Assembly: GCA_036873755.1 (NCBI GenBank)
Contig: JAVTVY010006829.1
Coordinates: 124,001 to 188,000 of the forward strand
Direction of reading: 5' to 3'
Source of the DNA: Hanleya hanleyi
Lineage: Eukaryota; Mollusca; Polyplacophora; Lepidopleurida; Hanleyidae
DNA length: 64,000 nucleotides
Below the pieces are notes generated by a model. It did not search any database. It was not told the DNA's origin and saw nothing but the letters and a program-made list of their open reading frames with translations. A program made the translations under genes and the position numbers. Of this stretch, positions 1 to 10,362 are shown piece by piece. Each line of letters starts with the position of its first letter. Position 1 is the stretch's first letter.

Positions 1-96
1 TTTGTTTTGCTTTGTTTCCTTTACAACATATTAGAAGACAGTATTATGTTATATTTCCCAATCAATCTCATAACATTGTTATATTTTTACCTCTAG

Positions 97-414
97 TTTA
101 TATACCTCAGCACATCAGACCAACGTTAACAGGGATGGACGTGTCGACTTACTCAGTCACGTTACATTGGGATGCGTTGTCGGAAAGCCCGAAGATCTTT
201 ATAGACGAACTATTTATATCGTACAAACAAGTGTTCAAAGATGGACACGAGACAATATATAAAAGGACAGAGGGACTTTCCCCAACTGTGACAAAATATA
301 CCTTACACGAACTCCTGCCTGATACCATATACAAAGTGAAAATTGGAGTAATATTAACCAATGGGACAACAGTATTTTCTCTCGCCGCGGATCTAAGGAC
401 GAAACGTGCACCAG
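97..414 (+). CDS. Fibronectin type III exon of a membrane receptor (partial gene)
   Basis: This exon encodes about 106 residues with an FN3-like pattern: a Trp in strand B (SVTLHWDAL), a Tyr/Leu-rich F strand (YTLHELLPDTIYKVKIGV) and a closing Arg-Thr-Lys segment. It is bounded by a pyrimidine-rich acceptor (ctctag, ending at 96) and a donor (CCAG|GTGAGA at 415). With this start both ends are phase 1, the usual symmetry of FN3 exons; an alternative acceptor at 110 would give phase 0. The split codon G|AG joins exactly to the transmembrane exon at 1533. FN3 domains are extracellular adhesion or ligand-binding modules. The N-terminal part of the gene lies outside the window, so the receptor family cannot be named. 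Confidence 0.72.
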
Positions 415-683
415 GTGAGATGTGTCTTGATTCCATAAAACTTAAATTACATAAATCTAAGTGAATAAAAATGTGGATTTATTATTATTCTAGAATGAAC
501 TTTTCAAGTAGTAACCTTGAAAAATTTGATCATCAAAGAAATTTATGCTTGGTATCTACAACAACTATCCCAGATGTATTATATTGGAGCTTACCCTCTA
601 CAAGGGGTTTGGACGACACCCTTGATTATATATCACATAGATATGCACAATGTGCACCAGATAGATATTCTAGGTTTGTCCAA

Positions 684-868
684 ACACACCCAGTGCTGTA
701 CCCTAATGGTGTATTCAAAAACATACCCAGTGCAGTACCATATTAATGTGTTCAACAACATACCCAGTTCAATACCATATTAATGTTTTCAACAACATAC
801 CCTGTTCAGTGCCATATTATTGAATTCAACAACATACTCAGTTCAGTACCATATTAATGTACCCAAAA
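684..868. repeat. 37-bp degenerate tandem repeat in an intron
   Basis: About five diverged copies of a unit containing ACATACCCAG, TACCATATTAATGT and TTCAACA. They lie in the intron after the FN3 exon. Confidence 0.8.
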
Positions 869-1077
869 ACAGTACATTAGATATATGCTGTACAGGCTGG
901 CATCTCTGATCCTGTTGATCCGGTCACTATTACTTACAAGAAGCTAAACCGTGTGTATATCAATTCATATTTTTATCCTATCTGGATTTGTCATACGAGG
1001 AAGGTTGTGTGTTTATTAACACGATCATTCCCTTTGAATGATAACTGGTTGTTGCATGCCGATTTAGACGCCTCATT

Positions 1078-1344
1078 TATTACCAATATACGAGTTGTCA
1101 GAGCATAAATTCCATCATAGCTCTCTAGATTTGTATCTAATACCGCTTATGCCGGTGCTAGGGGCCGTCTGGTCATGTCATCCAACTTGCCACATGAACA
1201 GGTACAATAAAATCGTACCTGAGATACAACACAGATTACGAATCGTTAGATTCTTGGTATATGCTTTAGAATAGGTTAACTGGAAGACTATACTGTGAAG
1301 TCATGTGGCTCTGCCAGTATGTCGGCACCTCTTCCCACTTCCCT
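1078..1344 (+). mobile_element. Retroelement tail fragment, family 2
   Basis: This stretch contains the block TACCGCTTATGCCGGTGC followed by AGGGGCCGT and an ACAATAAAA-type segment. It matches, as a reverse complement, 35629-35895. A shorter relative lies at 60575-60690. The block order resembles the 3' tail of the main RT family (GCTTAACCCGGGGCTAGG...), so it is probably the tail of a sister family. No coding sequence is visible. Confidence 0.65.
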
Positions 1345-1532
1345 TTGTTGTGTTGTAATTATTAACTCAAATACAACCATCGTGTGCCTGCGCTGACATA
1401 TTTGGTCCATTGATCTCAAGTGCATTATTTGGTATGACAAACTCAGTAATAACGAGTGATTGAGGACGAAGACGACCATATATCTACCTCACTGAGGATA
1501 ATATTTACTTTCTATTCTTGTATATTCTGCAG

Positions 1533-1714
1533 AGACGCCTATTTCTTCCGAACTGAATACTCACCGTGGTGTGATAATCGGCGTGAGTGTGGTGGCCATT
1601 GTTGCCGTGTCCGCACTCATTCTCCTTGTTATCTATTTTCTCCGGAAAAGTCGTGGCTCGTCTAGACTAAGTTCGTCAAGCAGCGAGACAAACTTCGAAA
1701 ACAAGATGTACGAC
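1533..1714 (+). CDS. Single-pass transmembrane exon of the FN3 receptor
   Basis: Following acceptor TTCTGCAG (ends 1532), two bases complete the Glu codon begun in the FN3 exon. Then come about 60 residues: a short polar stem (TPISSELNTHRG), a roughly 22-residue hydrophobic helix (VIIGVSVVAIVAVSALILLV), a basic stop-transfer stretch (FLRKSRGSSR) and a Ser-rich juxtamembrane tail ending ENKMYD. The donor GAC|GTGAGT lies at 1715 and the exon ends in phase 0. The phase match and domain order (extracellular FN3, then TM) make it very likely that both exons belong to one type I membrane protein. Confidence 0.75.
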
Positions 1715-2518
1715 GTGAGTATCTACTCGTCACCGTGAATAATAACACTCAGCAAGCGTGTAAAACATTTTATATGACACTCTGAAATATTATGAATGGG
1801 TGAAATTTTACATCACGCATGTTTTCTGCTTAGTATAAGCCTCATATTTCATTACATAAGGGATATCATAGACCCACTTGACGCATTTGCTGCAGATGCT
1901 CTTTCCTGTATATTAGAATGTCGTCGATGTTTGACGTTCTATCGTCGTCAAAATGCTGCTGATGCAAACAAACGTTAAAGGCGGCCCAAAGGGAATACTC
2001 ACCCATTCATATAGACCCATAGGCAGTTTGAGGAGTACTGTTTTGAAATTGTCAATCCTCGATGGAATATGTCTTCTGTAAAACATATTGGATCCGTGGA
2101 ACGGATTGACTGTTACGACTATTCACATAGCCTCATTTCCACTCCTTCCGTCCGCGTCTTTCATACATACCATATGTTTGGTAAAGAGTGATTTTGGTTT
2201 TCAATTGATCTTTTGGATAATCTCTATCCTCTTCGTGAATGGATGAATTCAATATCCATTTGTGGTTCTGATGTCTGGTATACAATCCATCGGTCAGATG
2301 TCTACTTCAACGATTTCCATGACCTCATTGTTCTGTTCATTCAATCTCGTCTCTTAATAATACTTTTGATCCTGCCATTGCTTTCGTATGAAAATATATA
2401 TCGGGGTAATAAGTTTTATCATGCCATTGCTCTCGTATGAAGACAACTATCGGGATACGTGAACAGTTCTATTTTACATCTTATGATTTTATTTATTTCC
2501 TCAACTTTTCCTGTACAG

Positions 2519-2554
2519 ATGGAGGAAACACAGAACGGGGTTTGGAAAAAATGA
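2519..2554 (+). CDS. Candidate terminal coding exon of the FN3 receptor
   Basis: Acceptor CCTGTACAG ends at 2518. Read in phase 0, as the transmembrane exon requires, it encodes MEETQNGVWKK and then a stop at 2552-2554, giving a short cytoplasmic tail. An AATAAA lies 146 bases downstream. A longer open frame through the same region (to 2670) reads as a basic sequence but needs a phase 1 donor and cannot join the exon at 1533. It could only be used with an intermediate exon that I do not see. A tyrosine-phosphatase-type receptor with more exons downstream is not excluded. Confidence 0.4.
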   Translation: MEETQNGVWKK

Positions 2555-2699
2555 CTGAAGGGCAAAAACTTAAAGATGTGATCGAAAGAAAACGTTCCGG
2601 TGTGAAATCTATTAATACTCAAGAAGTGCGCAATGTTCAGCGATGGTCCAGCGACCGTGTTGCAGGGTAAATTCCACATTTGTGCCAAACGTGATTCAT

Positions 2700-2705
2700 A
2701 ATAAA
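2700..2705 (+). terminator. Poly(A) signal AATAAA
   Basis: Canonical hexamer 146 bases after the proposed stop codon of the FN3 receptor gene. It supports, but does not prove, a 3' end here. Confidence 0.4.
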
Positions 2706-5243
2706 TCTATATCCCGATGACATCATCGATAGTCAATTATATTACAGAAGTATCTCATATGTATAAGAGCTATACTATGTATATACTAATACGTATAAGT
2801 ACATATAGTCCATATTTTGGTCTGAGACCAAATCTGTGCGAGAATAACAGTTGACCTGTCTTCAAACAATAGCTGTTCCTTTGTGGAATTCGACCGTTAT
2901 GTTGTATATGTCATCGAATCCCCCAAGAAACACACTGGCATATGTGTGAGAATAGATTTGTCGTACATGAATTCTTATGTCGAATAAGTGATGGACGTGT
3001 CCTCATTATATCGTCGAGGAGATTTCCATGTTTCAATCTTCTCCGTACCATATCGGTATGAAATATATCAACGATTGCCTGAATGATGAATTTCCGGGTG
3101 ATATTTACATGGTGTTATATAATGTTGTAAAGCTCGGATTATTGTCTTTGAAATCGCATTAATTATTATAGGTGTATGACCGGTTCATTCCTGCTCATGA
3201 ACTGTCGGTACTAGTTTGAACATATCAAAACTGCTGGTACCGAGAGAGTTAAGAAACATTTAATAATGAACATTGCTCATTGGAAGACATCGTCTGGATG
3301 CCTGGTGAGATTTTATTCTTGGGGCGCACCGAAAGTATTCGAAGGGAAGAGAAAGAAAAACAAAACAACGACATGTCTATTAAAACTTCACATAAAGTTC
3401 ATTAGATGACCTCGGCCTCCCAACTTATGGAAGTATTATTAGAAGAGATCCATTAGTGACCCATGCGATAGGATCCATTTGAGCAGGAGTGTCTTTTAAC
3501 AACGCATAGTCCACTATGGTGTGTTGGTGGAGAAAATTTGACAATAGCCCGATGCCAAAGTAAATTGCATATATAATTTGTAAATACGGAATCAAAGATA
3601 TCCATGAGTTCATAATAGCAAATTTCTATCTTCTTAAGCAGAGTTCTTTATTTATGTATATATGATGAGAGAGTTTATTTACCATAATATGTTTGTGAAG
3701 TATGTGTTTGTAAAGTATATGTACCAGTGGGATAAGGATATTTAGCCCGGGAATGAGGTGGGCATGTGGGGCATACGAGGCTTTCGCACCAGTGCTCAGT
3801 TTGTGAAATATTTCCCTTATGATGTTTCTTTACGTTATAATGCAATCCCACTTTCCCACTTATTCTTAGATAATAGGTTCGACCTGACGACAGGTCCATA
3901 GACGCGTGACTCCCGGTGTACATTTGTGGTTCGTAATCTATATCTACAGCCTTGGGCAGATTTTCAACCATTGATAAATGATGCATCAAATTATCTCACT
4001 ATTCCAAGAAAGGACCATTATGCTTACATTGATGATAATTTTGAAAGTCGAATATAGTCCAGTTATCACTGATTGAAATATTCCCTATACTGAAGCCGTA
4101 GAAAGGATAGGGAAAGTAAGAACCACAAATTTAAACGGAGAGTCACGCGTCTGTGTGCCCGTTCCCCGCCGGGGTAAACGTTTGTCCAAGAATTAAAGTG
4201 GAAAAGGCGGGTTTACTAGAGACGGATTGCTTGTGTAATGCTTTCCTATAGTAATATTGTGTCAATAAAAGATGTGAAATGTTCAACCGTTTCAAATTCA
4301 GTGCAATTACTTATTTTAGAAATACAGCGTATTATATAATATGTTCATTGCAAAATAATGTTTTATTACACCACGAATCAAAGAGAAAGTAAACGGGTAC
4401 ATAGCTCGGCATTATTAAAGCTTCTATTTGAGAGAACGGTCACCTCGTGAGTATTATGAATTAATTAAACGCAACATATAAATGTCGTGAAAAAATGCCG
4501 GCGTACTGACAAGAAGTCATATTACCCCACAGGTCAATATTCTGTGCAATGCTGTTACATGAAGTAGGTCTTTGGAAAATGACGTGGAAATTCTTTAATG
4601 GACGACGACTGAATATTGTATTTAAATTGTGTATCATATACTTACACAGTGTATCCGTCGTCATTGAACGGTGTATCCGGGGTAGATCTCAGGGGGTAGA
4701 GGAGGGTAGGGGACGGTCAAACAGGATAAAAGCCCAGCTAGCAAAGATTTATGCTATCATCTAAGTAACTCTTCGTGTTAGTGAGATATCCTAAATGTCT
4801 AATCTGTAAATGTTTAGAGGAAATATTGATGTCTTAAGCTGTCATGATCAAGATCGTCTTTCATTTAGTTCAACCATCCGGCTTTGTACGTCTATATTAT
4901 TCGCAGCCTATAATATATTTATATGCTGTAAATTTATTCGTGTCTTAACTGGTAACATCGGTAAGGTCGTCCTTCATGAATATATTACCAGCAGACAGTC
5001 AGTCTGTCTTTAATGTATTTATACGATATCCTGTCGTATTTCGTTCCATACATAGTTTAGACTTCATACGAGAGCAGCTGTATGTGTTGTCATTGCTTGT
5101 ATTGTAAACAGAATGTTTGTGAATAAAGTTCCATATTTTTCCTAAATTTGTTTCCTTTAATTGATGATAAACCAGTGAATCAACCGATACGCACGATGCT
5201 CTTGATTTAGATAACCCGTAACGTATTGATGCTGATTTATATA
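2706..5243. other. Stretch without a recognised gene
   Basis: AT-rich sequence with no supported exon. An unassigned 104-codon open frame lies on the - strand at 3675-3989. A short relic of the RT-family tail (TCTTTAATGGACGACGACTGAATATTG) lies at about 4592-4618. Confidence 0.5.

Positions 5244-5285
<42 letters not shown>
5244..5285. repeat. (TA)n microsatellite
   Basis: About 20 uninterrupted TA dinucleotides. Confidence 0.95.
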
Positions 5286-5287
<2 letters not shown>

Positions 5288-5715
5288 ATCTTATTTAGAA
5301 GAAACCATGCACCCCAAGTAGATAAAACATCAAATGTACTCTTATAACCAGCAAGTGAGAAACGAATGCACTGAGGACTAACCATGTATACAAAAAGACA
5401 TGTGGCATGCGAATGTTGAAAAGAACGGTATAACTAGGCAATCCATGTTCATTCAATTTAATCATTTCATTTAAAATATTTCAACATTATCAAAACTAAG
5501 TATCCGCTTTCGTTTAGCAACATGTAATGCATTGCCAACGGGAATCTCTCCCCCTCTCCCAGGGAAGGGTGGAACTGGTTTTGGGATATGTAGACAATAT
5601 ATCACAAAGAACTGGCCCCATGGGGTTTGGTAATGCCGGGGCTATGTCCGATAAGTGATCGTTGGTGAAAATTACCTCCCTTGAACGTAACCAATGACTG
5701 GGCATGGGTGGGGGA

Positions 5716-6450
5716 AGCCATAAAGCGTTCTTTAGCTCGACTACATACAAGAGATATCATTCATGGGATGTTTCTTTGTTTATAGAGTTGCTTGAATTTC
5801 TCACTAAAAATATCTATGTGAAATTTGGCAACACAATATATCAGCAGCATATAGGTATTCCAATGGGTACTAATTGTGCACCCCTGTTGGCTGACCTGTA
5901 TCTGTTCTCTTATGAATATGACTATATGCAGGCGCTTTGATAAACCGATCCATTCAAAGCCCGTTCCTTCTCATTCACCAAACGCTATATAGACGATCTT
6001 CTCGCTGTGGATAATCGCTATATAAATGACGCAGTGAAGGATATATATCCACCTTCACTGGATCTGAAGGAAACTACAGATAGCCCTACATGCACATCTT
6101 ATTTAGATCTCTATCTCTATAAAAATGAAGCGGGTATTCTCTCTCGTCGACTTTATGACAAAAGAGATGATTACAATTTCGACATCGTAAACTATCCCTT
6201 TCCGGACAGTAATATTCCAGTGGGACCTGCATATGGCGTATACATATCTCGCTTAGTAGCATTTGCTAGATCCTGTGTTAAATGTGACGATTTTAATCAA
6301 CGTCACAAAACATTGTTAAAGAAACTTATAAAACAGGGCTATTCCACCAAACGCCTCCACTCAAAGTTTCTCAAATTTGGCGATACATATCGCATGCTGA
6401 TAACAAAATACGAACGTAGCGTGCAAGATCTATGGCGCTACGTTTCGTAA
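5716..6450 (+). pseudogene. Reverse transcriptase fragment (copy A)
   Basis: One reading frame carries the RT palm: the GIPMGTNCAPLLADL block, two adjacent in-frame nonsense codons at about 5938-5943, then RYIDDLLAV with the catalytic YIDD. The frame continues open to a C-terminal RSVQDLWRYVS and stop at 6450. The N-terminal RT motifs are missing because of the 5' truncation. Apart from the double stop the frame is intact, so this insertion is fairly young. Confidence 0.75.
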
Positions 6451-6851
6451 CTTGTGTCTAATTCCGCTTAACCCGGGGCTAGGGGCCGTATGAACCCGTG
6501 TACTTCAAGATCCTCATGGTACTCATATGAACAGTCACAATCAAAGCGTGACAGATACATCATTCTTTAGATAACGACTTTACAAAGAATATTATGGATT
6601 AAGAATACTGATCAGCGATACGGATTTGATATTTTTGGAACATCATGATGTCTTGCCGGCATCATTGAAAACTGTTGACCGCTACTCTCTTGCAGGAAAC
6701 AAGCCTATGTTTATGTATACTATGATTGTCTTTTTGAATTTGGTGCTAATATTGTTATATGGAATATGGAATAGGTCTTTGGATTATGGACGCGGATATT
6801 CTCTAATGGACGACGGCTGGATTATGAATGACGGACTAGACGCTTGTAATC
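5716..6851 (+). mobile_element. RT retroelement copy A, 5' truncated
   Basis: This is the best copy of the main RT family in the window. It begins inside the RT coding region (similarity to copy F starts at AGCCATAAAGC) and runs through the ORF end at 6450 and a roughly 400-base 3' tail. The tail ends GACGCTTGTAAT, the 3' end shared by all copies here. A constant 3' end with variable 5' ends is the signature of target-primed retrotransposition (LINEs and Penelope-like elements). The GIPMGTNCAPLLADL block and YIDD active site resemble an abundant animal RT group that I suspect is Penelope-like. No GIY-YIG or other endonuclease is visible, so the class is unproven. Confidence 0.8.
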
Positions 6852-7153
6852 ATGACAGGGGCATGACGGTGGGATATGTTGGGGGTTAATATCCAGTGAT
6901 TTGTGACATAGCTCCACCCTTCCCCGGGGGTCGGAGTGGGGTGATGATTCCCGTTGACACGCATATAAAGGTGGTGGACAAAGATACTGATAGTTTTGGT
7001 GAGGAGATGCTATCTTTGAACAGTTTTAAGTAATCAGGATGTTTGGGGCAAATGAGTCGTCTCAATAATTCGACCCGGTGTTAATCTAACAAATACAAAT
7101 AAACAAAAATAACTGAACACTAAAAGAGCTGGTGTCAATCGATAAAGATGTTC
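6852..7153. other. Spacer between RT copy A and the Ngaro element
   Basis: About 300 bases of unremarkable sequence with a short G/C-rich segment at 6915-6945. No gene seen. Confidence 0.5.
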
Positions 7154-7603
7154 ATTATTTACATAAATTGCTCTACGGATAACTAACATTCTATAAAAAA
7201 CATGACCCAAAGCAGAATTAAATTTGGAAGAAATAGGCCGCAGCTAAACTTTATTTGTATAATACACCGAAATCGGACCGGATCCCTGCGGGAGCAACAT
7301 CAACTGACAGCCACTATGATGTAGGCAGGTATACAATCTGGCCTGTCGGATGTTGCTGTTAATTTCGAATTTACCTGTACATAACATGTACCCACCACAC
7401 ATAACAGTGTGAACCACACACTAACAGTGTGGATTTTGCTCCCTTGGGAAACCTCAGGTGAGCCCCGGACTCCTGCAGCGAGACCGGTAAACGATTTGCA
7501 AGCTTCCTTGGATACAATGGATAACTCGCCCATGCCCATCCTACGGACCACATAAGTATGGGCCCCATATGTAAACCCGCATATTAGCCCGCAAGAATCC
7601 GGC
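7154..7603 (-). repeat. Ngaro split repeat B2
   Basis: A 450-bp copy of 8077-8526 at a constant offset of 923 bases; I found one C/T difference near the start. It forms the 3' terminal part of the element on the - strand. The open frames inside it also occur in B1 and are not genes. Confidence 0.93.
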
Positions 7604-8081
7604 TTACATCAGTTAACAATATGAAGCTGCGACAGTTTATGATGCATCAATATATCAAATCGTACTGTACAAAAACAGAGATTATTGAACCACGAAAGGA
7701 AATGTCACTGTATGGACCATATTCATACCTACCTCAAATAACATCAATTTACCCTATCCCTGAAATGAACAACAATTACATTTTAAATTGCTCCACACCT
7801 TATGTGGGAGGACGAGTTGTATGGGAGGGAGGGTGGGTTAATTTCGATTAAATTTGCTCTCTCCGAAACGAGGGTGGTTGAGGCCACACGGTTGCCGGAA
7901 AAGGAAGATTGACCCGTAAACCTCAAGGTCAAAGCCTATGCCAGCATTGTCACTGACAGTCAAAGGGAGGTCACCCATGTCAGTAAATTATAAAGTCACA
8001 CTAATGGGGGGATAACTCTCCCCCAACACCTGGTCAATATGAAATAATGTGGCTTTATCTTTTATAGATAAATCTTATTAT
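7604..8081 (-). repeat. Ngaro split repeat A2 (full length)
   Basis: The part at 7840-8081 matches A1 (12081-12322) with one difference noticed. The remaining 236 bases (7604-7839) have no partner in this copy. Because they fill exactly the space up to B2, I read them as the rest of a full-length A repeat that was deleted from A1. Confidence 0.75.
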
Positions 8082-8526
8082 TTACATAAATTGCCCTACG
8101 GATAACTAACATTCTATAAAAAACATGACCCAAAGCAGAATTAAATTTGGAAGAAATAGGCCGCAGCTAAACTTTATTTGTATAATACACCGAAATCGGA
8201 CCGGATCCCTGCGGGAGCAACATCAACTGACAGCCACTATGATGTAGGCAGGTATACAATCTGGCCTGTCGGATGTTGCTGTTAATTTCGAATTTACCTG
8301 TACATAACATGTACCCACCACACATAACAGTGTGAACCACACACTAACAGTGTGGATTTTGCTCCCTTGGGAAACCTCAGGTGAGCCCCGGACTCCTGCA
8401 GCGAGACCGGTAAACGATTTGCAAGCTTCCTTGGATACAATGGATAACTCGCCCATGCCCATCCTACGGACCACATAAGTATGGGCCCCATATGTAAACC
8501 CGCATATTAGCCCGCAAGAATCCGGC
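8077..8526 (-). repeat. Ngaro split repeat B1
   Basis: The internal copy of B2. It abuts A2 with a five-base overlap, ATTAT (8077-8081), which is also found at both outer ends of the element. This is the expected recombination core of a circular intermediate. Confidence 0.93.
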
Positions 8527-8605
8527 CACACAAGCGTGTCTATACACGCTTGCAACCCACCAATTCTAAGGGCAAATTAGTTCAGGTAAATTGCATCAGG
8601 ACCAG

Positions 8606-9202
8606 CTAGTTTGGAAAAACGCACACGTCCGAGCTTAGGAAGGTTTGCATGGCTAGTCTTAGCTGTGTAAGAAAAACTGAATTTCCTGCCGTCGATAAAT
8701 GAGTGCCATCTGGCCTGAACAATGAATGATTTGCATACTTGATCTCCCTATGTTTAATAAATCTACCCCCCACCCCCTTAATAACTGCGGCCGCTTCCCT
8801 GTTAACTCGCTGACGACTATTGTCGATTGCCCTATCGCTCATAGCACCTCTCCAATGTAAGCGAGGAAGAATCTCCGACCATATAATAGCACATGTTGGT
8901 ACTCGTAGCTTCAGGTACAGAATTGTCTCACGAATGTCATGATACAGGTCGCCACAAGTAGTTGAACATAGGTCATTGGAGCCTAGATGAATAATTATGG
9001 CATCTGGCACTGGATGGGATACCAGTTTGGTTTCAAAAATCTCCTTGAGTTGGCCCCACCTCATTCCTCTTTGGCCCCACCACTGTATGTGCACTCCCAG
9101 GTGCTCCAGCTCTAAATTGGCTTGGCTCGGGCGACACTGAGAGGCGAACCGCTGAGCCCAATATACCAAAGAGTCGCCGAAGATTGCAACTTCTGAAAAG
9201 AC
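8606..9202 (-). CDS. SGNH (GDSL) hydrolase of the Ngaro element
   Basis: An esterase-like SGNH hydrolase domain of about 198 residues. The open frame begins just after a stop at 9205-9203. Near its N-terminus is IFGDSLVYW (block I, nucleophile Ser), then HLGSNDL (block III, Gly and Asn) and, toward the C-terminus, PDGTHLS (block V, Asp and His). All four family residues are present. No ATG precedes block I, so the domain is probably made as the C-terminal part of a longer product, by readthrough or frameshift from the recombinase ORF 50 bases upstream, or from a non-AUG codon. Such hydrolases are known in some Ngaro elements; their substrate is unknown to me. Confidence 0.85.
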   Translation of the reverse strand, partial: VFSEVAIFGDSLVYWAQRFASQCRPSQANLELEHLGVHIQWWGQRGMRWGQLKEIFETKLVSHPVPDAIIIHLGSNDLCSTTCGDLYHDIRETILYLKLRVPTCAIIWSEILPRLHWRGAMSDRAIDNSRQRVNREAAAVIKGVGGRFIKHREIKYANHSLFRPDGTHLSTAGNSVFLTQLRLAMQTFLSSDVCVFPN

Positions 9203-9252
9203 TCAATTAGATGCATAAAGTGAAATGCCCCCCCCCCCCCACCATTTCCCCT

Positions 9253-10362
9253 TCATAAACTATTATTCGAGACACAGAGCCTATGTGTCGGGATCCTTAT
9301 GTACCTGCGGAATACCTGAGAACGCCATCTACCCCATTCTTGTATCAAGTCATGGGGTATCCCATTCATGGCACAGACTGTACAGGCTCCAATCCTGAGA
9401 CTGTGAGATTTATAGATGGAGGTGGGCATGTTACCAAACTGCAATGCCTTGCCAAGTACAGCTGAAAATTGATACCTAGTTACGGGTGTTGTGTCTGCAT
9501 GACAAAACAAGTAATTCCCACTGTAACCTCGTGGGCGTTGTTTCAGATACCTTTCCATCGCTTTTACGAGACACAGCGATGCATGCTGCGATTTTAGTTG
9601 ATCAATTATAAGTGTTTGAGACCTACCAAACTGATCCGTTTTTGATTCCCTAATAGTTACTCTTATCCACGGAGTTGGGGCGGTATAGTCAAGCTGGATA
9701 TCATTTATTTGTAAAGGACGCTGACTATATTCCTCTGTGGAGTAGACTAATTCCCCCACCCTCATAAACCCAAAGAAGGCCAAAGTGTATGCTGCTTGGA
9801 AAAGGCAGCTCTCATAATGTGACAAACAGACATGTGGCAAGGACATGTCTATGGTTTTCAAAATATCGACTGTAATGGGGGCTCTAGTATCCCTACGCGG
9901 ATTTGTTCTCCGCATCCCATCCAACATTTTTCGTACCAAAAAATGTTTAGTTGGATCCTCCCAGCTCATAATCTTATGCCTGTATGCAATGGCTGACAAG
10001 TAGGCAGTTACTGTGCTCACCGCCCTTCTTTTAATGGACATATATGCGATATACTGTACTATATGATCCAAAGGCACTGGCCAAGTTTGACCCACATTAA
10101 AGCTTGCCCTAAACTGATAAAAAGACCTAAGACCATTCTCATAAGCTCTTTGTGTGTTTGGGGAATTTGACACACTAGCTAATCGGAGGGCTTCTTGTCG
10201 AAGATACTCCACACCCAGGGTGGAATTGGAGTAGGCCATAGATCCGCCTGTGGCGCTAGCTGCCGAAACCTGGTCCACTGTAAACGAGAGATAGAATCGC
10301 AAATTACATTCAGTTGGCCTTCCAAATGCTGTCCTTTCACTTGGATATTGTTCTCCAAGCAT
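9253..10362 (-). CDS. Tyrosine recombinase of the Ngaro element
   Basis: This enzyme cuts and rejoins DNA to insert the circular copy of the retrotransposon. The frame is open for 369 codons, but the natural start is likely the Met at about 10239 (MAYSNSTLGVEYL), because the first 41 codons overlap the RNase H end. An N-terminal SAM-like core-binding region (SPNTQRAYENGLRSF) precedes the catalytic domain: Arg in FFGFMRVGEL, Lys in RESKTD, HSLR (His and Arg II) and WGRWRSQVFRRYIR, which holds the C-terminal Trp and the nucleophilic Tyr. The set R-K-HxxR-W-Y is complete, so the enzyme may be active. It overlaps the RT ORF by about 60 bases. Confidence 0.92.
   Translation of the reverse strand: MLGEQYPSERTAFGRPTECNLRFYLSFTVDQVSAASATGGSMAYSNSTLGVEYLRQEALRLASVSNSPNTQRAYENGLRSFYQFRASFNVGQTWPVPLDHIVQYIAYMSIKRRAVSTVTAYLSAIAYRHKIMSWEDPTKHFLVRKMLDGMRRTNPRRDTRAPITVDILKTIDMSLPHVCLSHYESCLFQAAYTLAFFGFMRVGELVYSTEEYSQRPLQINDIQLDYTAPTPWIRVTIRESKTDQFGRSQTLIIDQLKSQHASLCLVKAMERYLKQRPRGYSGNYLFCHADTTPVTRYQFSAVLGKALQFGNMPTSIYKSHSLRIGACTVCAMNGIPHDLIQEWGRWRSQVFRRYIRIPTHRLCVSNNSL

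Noticed and set aside
2437..2670. 77-codon + frame as a coding exon of the FN3 receptor
   Set aside because: Its phase cannot join the transmembrane exon; the phase 0 reading of the same acceptor gives a short tail and stop instead.
7621..7851. Open frame of 76 codons between B2 and the shared part of A2
   Set aside because: No domain, opposite strand to the element genes, and inside what is best read as the rest of repeat A2.
7300..8555. Two nearly identical - strand ORFs (83 and 110 codons)
   Set aside because: They lie in the B1 and B2 split repeats of the Ngaro element, so the duplication reflects the repeats rather than a gene family.
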